A DNA stretch of 64,000 nt from JAEUIT01 sp044220875 (GCA_044220875.1 JBGAQH010000004.1:310001-374000), one strand, 5' to 3'. Shown: positions 54,330 through 63,758, counted from the stretch's first letter. Notes: generated by a model not told the origin, from the letters alone. A program made the numbers and translations.

Positions 54330-54998
54330 TCACACCAGGACAACCGCGCCGGACGCGATCGCGTAGACCCGCTCCTCGTCGCTCGGCGCCCAACCGGGCC
54401 CGCGCGAAAAGGCCGTGAACGCGGGCAGAATCGCTTGTCGGCGGCCGACGACGAAGGCCGGCAGGGCCGCTCCGACGACGCGGACCGTCGGATGCATGTG
54501 GCCGCACCATCGGAAGGGCGTCCCGATCGCATCGCCGTCGCCGGCGCCGTCGCATGGCTCGTGCCGATAGGCGAAGGGCCCGTCGCTGCACGCCTCGTCG
54601 CGCACCGTCACCTCCCACGACGCGGGCATCGCCCGCACGTGTCGGTCGTGATTGCCGACCACCAGTTCGACCCGCCCCGCGAAGGTCGCTCGCCACCGCG
54701 CGAAGCGTTCGACGACCTCCTCGCTCATCCCGAGCCTGGCGTGGATCAGGTCGCCGATGACGACGATGCGCTCGGCCTCGGTCATCGCCACCGCCGCGGT
54801 GAGCCGCTCGATCGCCTCTTCCAGAATCCCATGCGGCATGGCGATCCCGAAGCGGCGAAAGGTCGCTTCCTTCCCGATGTGCAGATCGGCAACCAGCAGC
54901 GTCCGCGCCGCCGGCCACCACGCCGCCCGCTGCGGGAGGAGTTCCACCCGCTCGCCGGCGATGTCGATCGAATGCGCTGACCGTTCCGCAACCCGCAT
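54330..54998 (-). CDS. pdeM: Ligase-associated DNA damage response endonuclease PdeM
   Basis: This 222-aa metallophosphoesterase has all metal-binding motifs: VADLHIGKE, VIGDLIHARLG, VGNHDRH and WCGHMHP. The family is PdeM, a nuclease linked to the bacterial Lhr helicase, LigB-type ligase and exonuclease in a DNA-repair set. The ATG at 54998 is chosen because the conserved domain starts near it. The helicase partner lies upstream on the same strand at 57810-60365. They are separated here by a dockerin gene and a repeat element, although such genes are often adjacent. No ligase or exonuclease is in the window. Confidence 0.88.
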   Translation of the reverse strand: MRVAERSAHSIDIAGERVELLPQRAAWWPAARTLLVADLHIGKEATFRRFGIAMPHGILEEAIERLTAAVAMTEAERIVVIGDLIHARLGMSEEVVERFARWRATFAGRVELVVGNHDRHVRAMPASWEVTVRDEACSDGPFAYRHEPCDGAGDGDAIGTPFRWCGHMHPTVRVVGAALPAFVVGRRQAILPAFTAFSRGPGWAPSDEERVYAIASGAVVLV

Positions 54999-55068
54999 CG
55001 CCGGAGCGTAGTCGGGGTGGGGCGCTCGGGCCAGAGCGCGGAGAGCCGGAGAGACGCCGATACTCGGC

Positions 55069-55556
55069 ATTCTGCACTCGTCGCGTCGTTCATTCACCAC
55101 AGAGGACACAGAGGGTACAGAGGGGGCACAGAGGAGAGCGAGAGTGGGTGGTTGGCGGCGAAGGCGAGGGAGAGGAGCGTGGTAGCGATGTGGCTGGACG
55201 GGGTGTCCCCCATGTGCCCGGACGCGAGTGTCACCCATCTGCCCGGACGCGACCGTCACCCATCTGCCCGGACACGAGTGTCACCCATGTGCCCGGACGC
55301 GAGTGTCACCCATCTGCCCGGACACGAGTGTCACCCATCTGCCCGGACGCGACTGTCACCCATGTGCCCGGACGCGCGCAGACGCACCTCGTACCTCTCC
55401 GCCCCCTGCTTGCGTCCGCCGGGGAAGGCACAAAAGAAAGCGGCGGCCGAACCCGATCGAACCATCGGGACCAGCCACCACTTCCCCCGCCTTCTCTGTG
55501 CCCCCTCTGTGCCCTCTGTGCCCTCTGTGCCCTCTGTGTCCTCTGTGTTGAACTCC
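55069..55556. repeat. Composite CACAGAG element D enclosing a 25-bp tandem array
   Basis: The left arm (55069-55135) begins ATTCTGCACTCG and matches the long-element ends. The right arm (about 55493-55556) has four CCCTCTGTG units and ends GTGTTGAAC like the flhB-flhA element. The 350-bp interior has a 25-bp tandem array (55203-55377) and no detectable core of the other copies. It is a mosaic of the two subtypes. It fills most of the 577-nt gap between pdeM and the dockerin gene; no gene is supported there. Confidence 0.7.
55203..55377. repeat. 25-bp tandem repeat array, seven units
   Basis: Seven head-to-tail units of 25 bp have the consensus GTGTCACCCATCTGCCCGG then ACGCGA. Units vary at T/G after CATC, at GCGA/ACGA and at the first two bases. 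There are no unique spacers between units, so this is a tandem (minisatellite) array and not CRISPR. Confidence 0.93.
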
Positions 55557-55575
55557 GTCGTCACCTCCCCTCACC

Positions 55576-57570
55576 TCAGCCGCAGCCGCCCCATCCGCCG
55601 AGGAGGATGCCGAGGTCAGCCGCGTTGACCGCGCCGCTCGCGTCGAGATCGGCGATGCCGTTGCCGCCCCACTGGCCGAGCAGGATCGCGAGGTCCGCGG
55701 CGTCGATCGTCGCGTCGCCGTTCAGGTCGCCGAGGCAATCGGGGACGCTCACGCCAAGAACTTCAAGCTGATCGACCTCGAAGTTGTTCCAATCCGGCGT
55801 GTCGTGCAGCGCCGGGTCGAAGTTGCTCCGGCTCTTGGCGATGCGGACCATCGAGCCGACGTCGACGCCGTTGAACGCTCCCGCATCGACGGCGGTCCAC
55901 TGGCCACTCGAACTCCGCTCAAAGACCTTGACCGCGCCGTCGTTCACGAGATACGCGCGACCGCCGTCGTCAAAGTCGATGCCGGTCAGGACCGAAAATC
56001 CGGTGATCGATTCGACCGGGGCGACCGGTCCGCGCGGCGTCGCGGGAAGGCTGAAGCCCCGCGCGATGTCGGTCGTCGCCGACGCGATCCAGAGCGTGCC
56101 GTCGGTCGGATTCACGGCCGCCCGCATCGACGCCCCGAGCTGCACGCTCGATCCGATGGTCCAGGTCTTGACCGGGGCGCCGAGCGAGCGCGGATAGCCG
56201 ACGATCGTTCCGCCGAAGCCCGAACTGCCGGGAACGACGACATAGAGAAGGTCCTTCTGGTCGTCGCAGGCGATCGCCCGCGGCACGCCCGCCAGCGACG
56301 CGGTGGCCTTGAGCACGCCGAGCGAGGAGCGACTCTCCACCGAGGGCGGCGAGGGCACCATGGTGAAGAGATCGTCGAAGCGATTGATCGCCAACTGCGT
56401 CGCGGTCGTGGTGGCGAGCACGTCGACGTCGCCCGAGATCGGATTCATCTTCAGAAGCTGCGGCGGCGTGCCCGCGTTGCCGGCGGTGAGGACGAACCAA
56501 CCGAGGTTGTTCTCGTCCTGCACCAGGTCGAGGATCGGGGCCAGCGGCGCCGGATGCGGAATCGGATCGACGCCGAAGCCGACCGAGAGCGGCAGGTCCT
56601 TGACGAACTGGAGGTCCTTCCAGAAGACGCCGCTCTTCGGACGGATCGCGAAGTAGCCATCGACGAGCCGCTTCTTGCCATCCGACTGCGGTTCGTCGAT
56701 CGCCGGAAGGACATTGAGCGCGACGTTCACGATCGGGCCCTGCTCGGGATCGTCGCTCGTCGTGAGAAGCGCGAGGTTGGTGATGTCATAGATCTTGGTC
56801 ACGAAGGGCGAGGGTCCAAAGGGATCGCCGTCGTCCTGGGCGGGGTCGCGGACGGAGATGCTCAGGTCGCTCCCCTCGCGATCGATCCCGTTCATCGTGA
56901 TGCAGTGGCCGCTGCCGCGCTTGTAGACGGTGATCCCGCTCACCGTGCCGACCGGCGCATAGCGGCCGTAGCAGATCTCGATGATGTTGCCGGCGATCGC
57001 GAGCTGGCCGAGGGCGGTGAAGCTCGTCGACGGCGCGTTGGGATCGAGCGACTTCGCGGTGAAGACAAGGTTGTCGCGGGCAGTGCCGAAGTAGCCGGCG
57101 CCGTCAAAGGCATTGAAGACATTCGTGATCTTCCCGCCGCAGGGCAGGCTGTCGCACTCGCCGTTGCCGCCGCCCTGGCCGTTGCAGTCGGGGTCGCTCG
57201 GATCGGGACCGCCGGGCGAAATCGACGCGTTGGCGCCCAGCTCCTCGAGCAGCGACGTGACGTCGTAGTAGTGGTCGTAGCCGGTGAAGTCGCCGACGCC
57301 CGGGGTGACCTGCGGGTATCCGTGGTTGGCGATGTAGATCATCATGTTGACGTAGGCGGTCGGGGCGCAATAGCAGTCGCCGCCGTTCGGCAGGCCAACG
57401 CGGCGCTGGTCCATGTCGGGCACGCCGACCCGCTTGTGGTGGAAGCTGGTGGGGCTGTTCCAGATGTTGACCGTGATGTTCGCGCCGGCGAACGAGCAGG
57501 CGAGTCCGGCGAGCGCGACGGCCGCGACAACGCGGCCCCGGCCGATGACGGCGGTGGTGGAGCGGATCAT
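55576..57570 (-). CDS. Secreted protein with C39/papain-like N-domain and C-terminal dockerin
   Basis: This exported 664-aa protein has a signal peptide (about 1-30, ending CSFAGA). The N-terminal half contains GGDCYCAPTAYVNMMIYIAN, then GSGHCITMNGIDREG and SISVRDPA. This order of Cys, His and Asp resembles a papain-fold or C39-like peptidase (usual CGPA motif), but that is inference. The middle is a propeller-like region. The end has two dockerin repeats, DLNGDATIDAADLAILLGQW and DLDASGAVNAADLGILLGGW, finishing with a Cys-Gly. Such tails are common in Planctomycetes. GAGGA lies 8 nt before the ATG. It is inserted between the helicase and pdeM genes. Confidence 0.78.
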   Translation of the reverse strand: MIRSTTAVIGRGRVVAAVALAGLACSFAGANITVNIWNSPTSFHHKRVGVPDMDQRRVGLPNGGDCYCAPTAYVNMMIYIANHGYPQVTPGVGDFTGYDHYYDVTSLLEELGANASISPGGPDPSDPDCNGQGGGNGECDSLPCGGKITNVFNAFDGAGYFGTARDNLVFTAKSLDPNAPSTSFTALGQLAIAGNIIEICYGRYAPVGTVSGITVYKRGSGHCITMNGIDREGSDLSISVRDPAQDDGDPFGPSPFVTKIYDITNLALLTTSDDPEQGPIVNVALNVLPAIDEPQSDGKKRLVDGYFAIRPKSGVFWKDLQFVKDLPLSVGFGVDPIPHPAPLAPILDLVQDENNLGWFVLTAGNAGTPPQLLKMNPISGDVDVLATTTATQLAINRFDDLFTMVPSPPSVESRSSLGVLKATASLAGVPRAIACDDQKDLLYVVVPGSSGFGGTIVGYPRSLGAPVKTWTIGSSVQLGASMRAAVNPTDGTLWIASATTDIARGFSLPATPRGPVAPVESITGFSVLTGIDFDDGGRAYLVNDGAVKVFERSSSGQWTAVDAGAFNGVDVGSMVRIAKSRSNFDPALHDTPDWNNFEVDQLEVLGVSVPDCLGDLNGDATIDAADLAILLGQWGGNGIADLDASGAVNAADLGILLGGWGGCG

Positions 57571-57809
57571 GCTGGTGTTCCTCTGTGGTGTGCGGTGACG
57601 GCCAGCGCAAAGGCTGACCTGCTCGTGCGTGTGGGGCACATGCGTGTGGGGCTCGCCGCGCGACGGCGCGGTCCCCTCTTTCCCAACCGCGGATTCCGGC
57701 AGCGCGGTGCGCCACCTTGCAGCAGAATTCAGAAGATCGTTGTGCGGGGACGGAATGCCCGCTCGGCTCGCCCGCGGTTCGGCGAGCGCAGCGCAGGTCC
57801 GGCGCGGCG

Positions 57810-60365
57810 TCAGCGAGCGCGAAAGGGCGCCAACCGCTCAAGGAGCGACTCCGTCGAGAGGCTCGTCCCCAGTCGATCGGCGACGAGCGGCAGGGCCAGC
57901 GGCCCGGGGGTCACCAGTTCGACGATCTCCGTCCGCTCTTCCCGCAACCGCCGCAGGGTGCGGGCGAGACGGCTCTCCTCGAACTGGCGATCCATGACCT
58001 CGCGCTTCGCCTGCTGCAGGAGCAGATTCCCGCTGTCGAACTCGGTGAGGACTTCCCAGAGAAGCGACGCCCCCGCCTGCAACTGCCGTCCGGACTTTTC
58101 GGCGCCGGGATAGCGCTGCATGATCAATCCCGCGACCCGGGCGACCTCGCGGAACTGGCGAAGGCCGAGCTCGCCGAGGTTGACGCTCTCAAGGAGATCC
58201 TCGACCAACCGATCGCCGGTGAAGAGGTCCGCGGTCAGGTGGCGGTGATAGGGATAGTCCGAAGTCGTGAGGAGCTCAATCCCGTAGTCGTTCATCGAGA
58301 GGGCGAAGGTCGTCGAGCGGATGCGAGCGAGGCGGAGGGCGAGCAGCACGGCGAGCCCCTCGTGGACGAGCCGACCCTCGAAGGGATAGAGGAAGAGGTG
58401 ATGGCCTTCGTTCGTCTGGGTGTGCTCGACGAGGATCGTCCCGAGCGAGGGGATCCGTGAGAGCTCGCGCTGGGCTTCGAGTATCGGAGCGGCGCAGCGG
58501 ATCTCCGGTTCGGTCACGATCCCGCGATGGGCGGCGTCGAGGATCCGGCGGGTGGCGCCGGCGAGCGCGGTCGAGAGCGGAAAGCGCGAGCCCGCCCAGT
58601 GCGGCGTCATCGGCGTTCGCTTCCGGGCCGGCTTCACCTGGGCGGCGAGGTCCCGCACGCGAACGAACTCAAGCGGCTTCCCCGCGAAGAGGAAGCAGTC
58701 GCCGGGTCGGAGGCGGGCGATGAAGTCCTCTTCGATCGAGCCGATCATGCCACCGTGGACGTAGCGAAGGCTGATCGTCGCGTCGGAGGCGATCGTCCCG
58801 ACGTTCAGGCGATGGATCTGGGCGACGCGCTTGCTGGCGACGTGATGCCGGCCGCTCTCGTCGATCGCAAGGCGGTGAAACTCAGGGTAAGCCCGCAGCG
58901 CCGTCCCGCCGTAGGTGACGAGATCGAGGCACCAGTCGAACTCCGCCCGAGTGAGCCCGGCGAAGGCGGTCGCGGTGCGGACCTCGGCGAAGAGGTCGTC
59001 GGCCAGGAAACCGCCGCCGAGGCCGCAGGTCACGAGGTGCTGTACGAGGCAATCGAGCGGTCGGCTGACCGCCGGGCGCTCCTCGATCTCGCCGCGGGCG
59101 ACCGCCTCGCGGGCCGCGGCGATCTCGACGAGCTCCATGGCGTGGGTCGGAATGCAGAGGACGCGGCAGGTGGCTCCCGGCCGATGGCCCGAACGGCCGG
59201 CTCGCTGGATGAGGCGGGCGACGCCCTTTGGCGAACCGATCTGAACGACGCGTTCGACCGGCGAGAAGTCGACGCCCAGGTCAAGGGACGAGGTACAGAC
59301 GACGAGCGTCAACCGCCCGTCCTTCACGCGGGCCTCGATCTCCTCGCGCACGGCCTTGTCGATCGAACCGTGATGCAGGGCGATCCGCTCCGCCCACTCT
59401 GGCTTCGCGTGCAGGAGTTCGGCGAACCACCGCTCGGCCTGCGAGCGGGTGTTCGTGAAGAGCAAGGTCGAGATCGCCGGGTCGAGCCAATCGAGGAGCG
59501 GCCGGAGCATCGCCAGACCAAGGTGGCCGGACCAGGGGAAGCGCTCGATCCGCTGCGGCAACAGACTCTCGACGATGATCGGCCGATCGACCGCGGCCTG
59601 GACGATCGTCGGCGTTCGCACGCTCGGTCCGGTGCCGACGATGAGCGAGGCCGCCCGCCCGGGGTTGGCGACCGTCGCCGAGAGGGCCCACGTCCGAAGC
59701 CGCGGGGCGAATCGCCGAAGCCGGGCGAGCCCGAGTTCGACCTGCACCCCGCGCTTGCTTGCCATCAGCTCGTGCCACTCATCGACGATGACCGCCCGCA
59801 GGTCGGCGAAGAGTTCCGCCGCGTTCTCGCGGGTCAGGAGGAGGCTCAGCGACTCGGGCGTCGTGATGAGGACTTCAGGCAGCCGCTTCCGCTGCCGCGT
59901 GCGCTCGCTCGCGTCCGTGTCGCCCGTGCGGCTGCCGACCTCGACCGGCAGGCCGCAGGCATCGACCGGCAGCCGCAGGGCCTTCTCGATGTCGCGACTC
60001 ACCGCCCGCAGCGGGGTGATGTAGAGGATGCGCAGGGTCGACGCCGCATCGCGCGGAGCAGGCCCTTCGCGGGCAAGCTCAGCAAGCGGTCCGCCGTACG
60101 CCGCGTAGGTCTTCCCTGCCCCGGTCGGCACCGAGATGAGCCCGCTCTCGCCGCGGGCGTAGGCCTCCCATGCGTCGACCTGATAGGCATAGGGCGACCA
60201 GCCCCGCGACGTGAAGAGCGCCCGCAACGGATCGCCCCCATGGGCAAGGGCCGGCGGCGCGGCCGCCAACGCGGCGGCCGCGGCCCGCTTCGATCGAGAT
60301 GTCGGCGCAGTCGGCACGGGGCGAAAGCGTAGCCGCAGACGCCCACCTATTCGCGGGGAGTCCAT
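57810..60365 (-). CDS. Ligase-associated DNA damage response DEXH-box helicase (Lhr-like)
   Basis: This 851-aa superfamily-2 helicase of the Lhr type has Walker A PTGAGKT at 80-86, the DEXH box DEWH at 195-198 and SAT at motif III. The C-terminal helicase motifs include CTSSLDLGVDFSPVERVVQI and QRAGRSGHRPG. It carries the long Lhr winged-helix/beta-barrel C-terminal region. The group is associated with PdeM, LigB-like ligase and an exonuclease in DNA repair. PdeM is encoded 2.8 kb downstream on the same strand. The ~45-residue Arg/Ala-rich N-terminus is a possible extension. The ATG at 60365 overlaps a dockerin remnant by 19 nt. Confidence 0.9.
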   Translation of the reverse strand: MDSPRIGGRLRLRFRPVPTAPTSRSKRAAAAALAAAPPALAHGGDPLRALFTSRGWSPYAYQVDAWEAYARGESGLISVPTGAGKTYAAYGGPLAELAREGPAPRDAASTLRILYITPLRAVSRDIEKALRLPVDACGLPVEVGSRTGDTDASERTRQRKRLPEVLITTPESLSLLLTRENAAELFADLRAVIVDEWHELMASKRGVQVELGLARLRRFAPRLRTWALSATVANPGRAASLIVGTGPSVRTPTIVQAAVDRPIIVESLLPQRIERFPWSGHLGLAMLRPLLDWLDPAISTLLFTNTRSQAERWFAELLHAKPEWAERIALHHGSIDKAVREEIEARVKDGRLTLVVCTSSLDLGVDFSPVERVVQIGSPKGVARLIQRAGRSGHRPGATCRVLCIPTHAMELVEIAAAREAVARGEIEERPAVSRPLDCLVQHLVTCGLGGGFLADDLFAEVRTATAFAGLTRAEFDWCLDLVTYGGTALRAYPEFHRLAIDESGRHHVASKRVAQIHRLNVGTIASDATISLRYVHGGMIGSIEEDFIARLRPGDCFLFAGKPLEFVRVRDLAAQVKPARKRTPMTPHWAGSRFPLSTALAGATRRILDAAHRGIVTEPEIRCAAPILEAQRELSRIPSLGTILVEHTQTNEGHHLFLYPFEGRLVHEGLAVLLALRLARIRSTTFALSMNDYGIELLTTSDYPYHRHLTADLFTGDRLVEDLLESVNLGELGLRQFREVARVAGLIMQRYPGAEKSGRQLQAGASLLWEVLTEFDSGNLLLQQAKREVMDRQFEESRLARTLRRLREERTEIVELVTPGPLALPLVADRLGTSLSTESLLERLAPFRAR

Positions 60366-60572
60366 GCCGCACGCACCGCCGCCCCGTCGAACGCTCCGAC
60401 GACTCCGTCATGATCCACGTCGGCGCGTGACGGCGTCCTCGGCAGCACGTCGCCCCACGCTCCCGCCACGATGCTGAAGTCGCGGGTGTCGATCGAACAT
60501 TCGAGGTTGCCATCGTCCTCCGACGTCCATGGCGTCAGGATCGCTTCGACTGGGATCCCGGTGAGCCCAGCC
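60347..60572 (-). pseudogene. Remnant of a dockerin-domain gene
   Basis: The minus-strand frame (about 75 codons) encodes two dockerin half-repeats, IDTRDFSIVAGAWGD and DVDHDGVVGAFDGAAVRAAW, then a stop. It has no plausible start or signal sequence: upstream it runs directly into the CACAGAG element C. This looks like the 3' end of a secreted-protein gene truncated by the element or by recombination there. It overlaps the start of the helicase gene by 19 nt. Confidence 0.6.
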
Positions 60573-60883
60573 TTCTGCACGATTCGCATCGTTCACTCAC
60601 CCCAGAGGACCCCAACGTGTGGGGGCGATCACAGAGCGGGCACAGCGCGGAAACACTGAGGAATCGGAACCAAGAAGACCTACGCCGCCAGCACGCTGAA
60701 CTGGCCATTGCTCTCACGTCCCGGCCAACCACATGCCAGGAGGATCACTCCCGCTCGGTTCGCCGGTCGATCGATCGCAGCACAGGAAGTCGAATGCCCA
60801 CTCTTCCCGCCTCGAATGACCTCTCTGTGTCCCCTCTGTGCTCTCTGTGTCCTCTGTGGTGAGTCTGGTCGAATTGTGCAGAA
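60573..60883 (+). repeat. CACAGAG-type inverted-repeat element, full copy C
   Basis: About 311 bp in the same orientation as copy A. The left arm begins TTCTGCACGATTCG but its inner part is degraded (CACCCCAGAGGACCCC). The core shares GACCTACGCCGCCAGCACG and CACAGGAAGTCGAAT with copy A. The right arm is intact and ends GAATTGTGCAGAA. It lies between the dockerin remnant and the DUF2339 gene. The remaining ~100 nt to 60986 hold nothing recognisable. Confidence 0.85.
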
Positions 60884-60986
60884 GCCTGAGCCCGAACGCG
60901 GCGCCGGCCACGATCCGTCCGTCGTTGCGAACCTGTGCCGCACCGCTGCCGCCTAAGCGGACCCTCGGGCACCTGTTCCGCCTCAC

Positions 60987-63758
60987 TCACGGCGTCGCGT
61001 CGCCCCCATGCGACTGCGGCTGCACCGATTCCTGCGCTGCCCGCCGGGCGTAGAGCACGCTCGCGACGACCAGAAGGACGCCGATGCCGACGAGCATCGC
61101 GACGCGCAGCAGCGTGTCCGTTCCCCGCATGTCCCACGCGAGGACCTTCACCGCGACGACCGCCAGCGCGCCCAGTCCAACCCACCGAAGGACCGCCGCT
61201 CGGCGCACGAAGCCGGTGGCGATCAATGCGATGCCGCAACTGCCCCACAACACACTCAGCACCGGCGAGGCGAGGGCGGGATCGGCATACGCGACCACGC
61301 GGGACACCTCTCGCGAGAGTCCCGCGAGGAGCGAGGCGGCGACCGCCGCGGACATGGCGGTCGCCATCGTCGAGGTCCATCGCCACGGACCATCGAGCGT
61401 CTCGTCACCGTGGCCGCGCTGCAGCGCTCGCCACGCCACGACGAGCGAGGCGGTGATGACCGCGCCGGCGACCGTGCCGATGTTGGCGAGCGGCCAGCCA
61501 TCGCTCGCTCCCCACGTGAGCGATCCGCCGATGAGCGTGGCCACGATCCAGAGTCCGGTGGCGAGGAAGAGTTCGACCGCCGCCGCGACCAGGAGCGCGG
61601 CCGCCCGGCGTTCGAGCGCGAAGCGCAGCATCGCGGCCGCGACGACCGTAATGATCCCCGCAGCCAGTCCGATGCGATCGCTCGGATGGTCGCCGATCCC
61701 AGCCCACCTCAGATACGTGACCGTGAGAATCGCGGCGAAGGCGGCGATCATCACCGCCACGGCGATCTGGGCCAAGGCGCGAGCCGCCACCGAGCGAAGG
61801 CGGGTGGTGGCGATCGAACCCGCCGCGACCAGCGCCGCCGCCAGGAAGATGTCGACGCCAACCGTGGGCAGGCGCGGTTCGATCGCAAGCAGCTCGACAT
61901 CGATCTTGATGATCGACCAGAGCGCCGCGACGAGCATCGTCATGACGATCCCGATCCCGGGCACCGGCACGCGTCGACCGAACGCGAACGTCACCGGCAT
62001 GAAGGTCAAGAAGAGCACCGCCGACCAGTCGCGGGCGCTCGACAGGGCAAGCGTGCACCACGCGAGCGCCGCGATGATCGCGACAAGGCCGCGGGCGATG
62101 ACGACATGGTCGAGGGTCCGCCGCACCGCGGCGATGCCGGCCACGACGACCGACAGCAGACCCAGTTGGGCGAAGGAGAGGGCGATCGTGCCCATGCCGG
62201 CGAGGAGTCCCGGCAACAGGCTCGCCAACGACACCGTGGTGGCACCGCCGCGACCCGCGATCATGGCGGCGCACCCGGCGAGCCACGCGCCGATGAGGAG
62301 GATCAGCCCTCCCCATCGCCCGCCGGCGATGAGACCGCGGCGCTCGGATTCGACGACGGCGACCGCGGCGAACGACCATGCGATGGCCAGCGCCGTATCG
62401 CCGAGGAAGGGGGAAACGCCCAGGGCCAGCAGCAGCACCGACAGCAGCCGGAGCGTGACCGCGAGTCCGCGCGAGGCGATCGCGATCGAGCGTTCCTCGT
62501 CACTGTCGCAGCAGGCGACCTCGACCTTCGGAAGCGTGAGGGACCCGACGAACGAAAGTGCCGCCATCAGGAGTGGCGTGTAGGCCAAGGGCGAGGCCCA
62601 GGGAGTAATCTCGCCGACGATCAGCGCCACGACGCTCGCCGCCGGAACGGTCGCGGTGATGACCACCACCTGGTTCTCGCGCCGCGAGTGGCCGCGCATC
62701 GCGGCGATCATCGATTCGCCCAACGCCATCGACCACCAGACCGACACGAAGAGCAGGGTGATTGTGGGCTCCATGTCGGCGGGGCCGAAGAGCCATGCGG
62801 CCCCGAAGATGGTCTGGAGGATCACCGCAGCGATCCGAAGGTGACGGAATCGCGCGTGCCGAAGAAGCGAGGGCACGAAGCCGACCACGAGGCAGACCGT
62901 GAGGTGCACGGCCAAGACCAGCGGGGAGTCGCTCGGTTCCGTGAACGGGAAGCCCGGCGCGAAGATCGGCGCGACATAGCCGCCGAGGAGGGCAATCGTC
63001 GCGATCGCCAGCGAATCGAACCAGAGCGTTGCCAGAAGACCGATCGCAGCCGCTGCCGTCGCCGCGAGCGATCCGATCTCGGGCGAGGCGATGACCTGGA
63101 GTGCGACCCCGACGGCGGTCGTGACATAGAGGCCGGCAATGCCGCCCGCCGCGCACCCGACGCTCGCGGCGCGACCGAGCCGCCGGCGAAGCGCTTCCGC
63201 GACGAGCAGCAAGCCGAGCGATGCGGCGTAGGCCACCGCCAAGCGCGTCGAGGGGGTGAGGAACGCGAACCAGCCGCGCGCGTACGCCAGATGACCGAAG
63301 ACGCCAAACGCGGCGATGAGAACGAACGCCCCGAGCCAGGCGATGAGCCGGCCGCCGACGAATCGCTCGAGCGTGGCGGCACTGACGCGCGGGAGTGGGC
63401 GCGCCGTGGGAGGCGCCAGGCGATGCCCGCTCTCGGCCGTCGGCGGACTGGCCGCGGCGAAGTCGCGTGGCTGCGCCATCGCGGTCGCCGGGCCGTCGCG
63501 GCCAGGCCTCGCCCGTTCGCTCAGGAGATGTTCGATGTGCCCAATGCGGCCCCGGAGTGCGGCGAGCTCCCGCTGAAGCTCGGGCGTCGAGCGTTCGCCG
63601 TCGTCGTCGAGCGCCTCGCCCGGCATCGGCGGCGGCGTGCGCCGCGACGATCGATCGTCGGGCTGGACGAACGACTGCCGCATCGCCTGCAGCTGCCGCT
63701 CAAGTTCCGCCACACGTTCGCGTAATCGTTCCGCTTCCGGCTCGTCGTGCGAAGCCAT
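60987..63758 (-). CDS. Large DUF2339 polytopic membrane protein
   Basis: This 923-aa protein belongs to the DUF2339 family of predicted membrane proteins. The N-terminus (1-30, EAERLRERVAELERQLQAM) is a coiled coil, and a second short coil is near 55-80. From about 140 onwards it has more than 20 hydrophobic helices. The first helices read GGRLIAWLGAFVLIAAFGVF and GRAASVGCAAGGIAGLYV, which are typical of the family. The start at 63758 matches the coiled-coil start; the longer frame upstream enters the repeat arm. Function is unknown; the family is often predicted in cell-envelope processes. Confidence 0.85.
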   Translation of the reverse strand: MASHDEPEAERLRERVAELERQLQAMRQSFVQPDDRSSRRTPPPMPGEALDDDGERSTPELQRELAALRGRIGHIEHLLSERARPGRDGPATAMAQPRDFAAASPPTAESGHRLAPPTARPLPRVSAATLERFVGGRLIAWLGAFVLIAAFGVFGHLAYARGWFAFLTPSTRLAVAYAASLGLLLVAEALRRRLGRAASVGCAAGGIAGLYVTTAVGVALQVIASPEIGSLAATAAAAIGLLATLWFDSLAIATIALLGGYVAPIFAPGFPFTEPSDSPLVLAVHLTVCLVVGFVPSLLRHARFRHLRIAAVILQTIFGAAWLFGPADMEPTITLLFVSVWWSMALGESMIAAMRGHSRRENQVVVITATVPAASVVALIVGEITPWASPLAYTPLLMAALSFVGSLTLPKVEVACCDSDEERSIAIASRGLAVTLRLLSVLLLALGVSPFLGDTALAIAWSFAAVAVVESERRGLIAGGRWGGLILLIGAWLAGCAAMIAGRGGATTVSLASLLPGLLAGMGTIALSFAQLGLLSVVVAGIAAVRRTLDHVVIARGLVAIIAALAWCTLALSSARDWSAVLFLTFMPVTFAFGRRVPVPGIGIVMTMLVAALWSIIKIDVELLAIEPRLPTVGVDIFLAAALVAAGSIATTRLRSVAARALAQIAVAVMIAAFAAILTVTYLRWAGIGDHPSDRIGLAAGIITVVAAAMLRFALERRAAALLVAAAVELFLATGLWIVATLIGGSLTWGASDGWPLANIGTVAGAVITASLVVAWRALQRGHGDETLDGPWRWTSTMATAMSAAVAASLLAGLSREVSRVVAYADPALASPVLSVLWGSCGIALIATGFVRRAAVLRWVGLGALAVVAVKVLAWDMRGTDTLLRVAMLVGIGVLLVVASVLYARRAAQESVQPQSHGGDATP

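Noticed and set aside
55203..55377. Tandem repeat as a CRISPR array
   Set aside because: The 25-bp units abut without unique spacers, and no cas genes are nearby.
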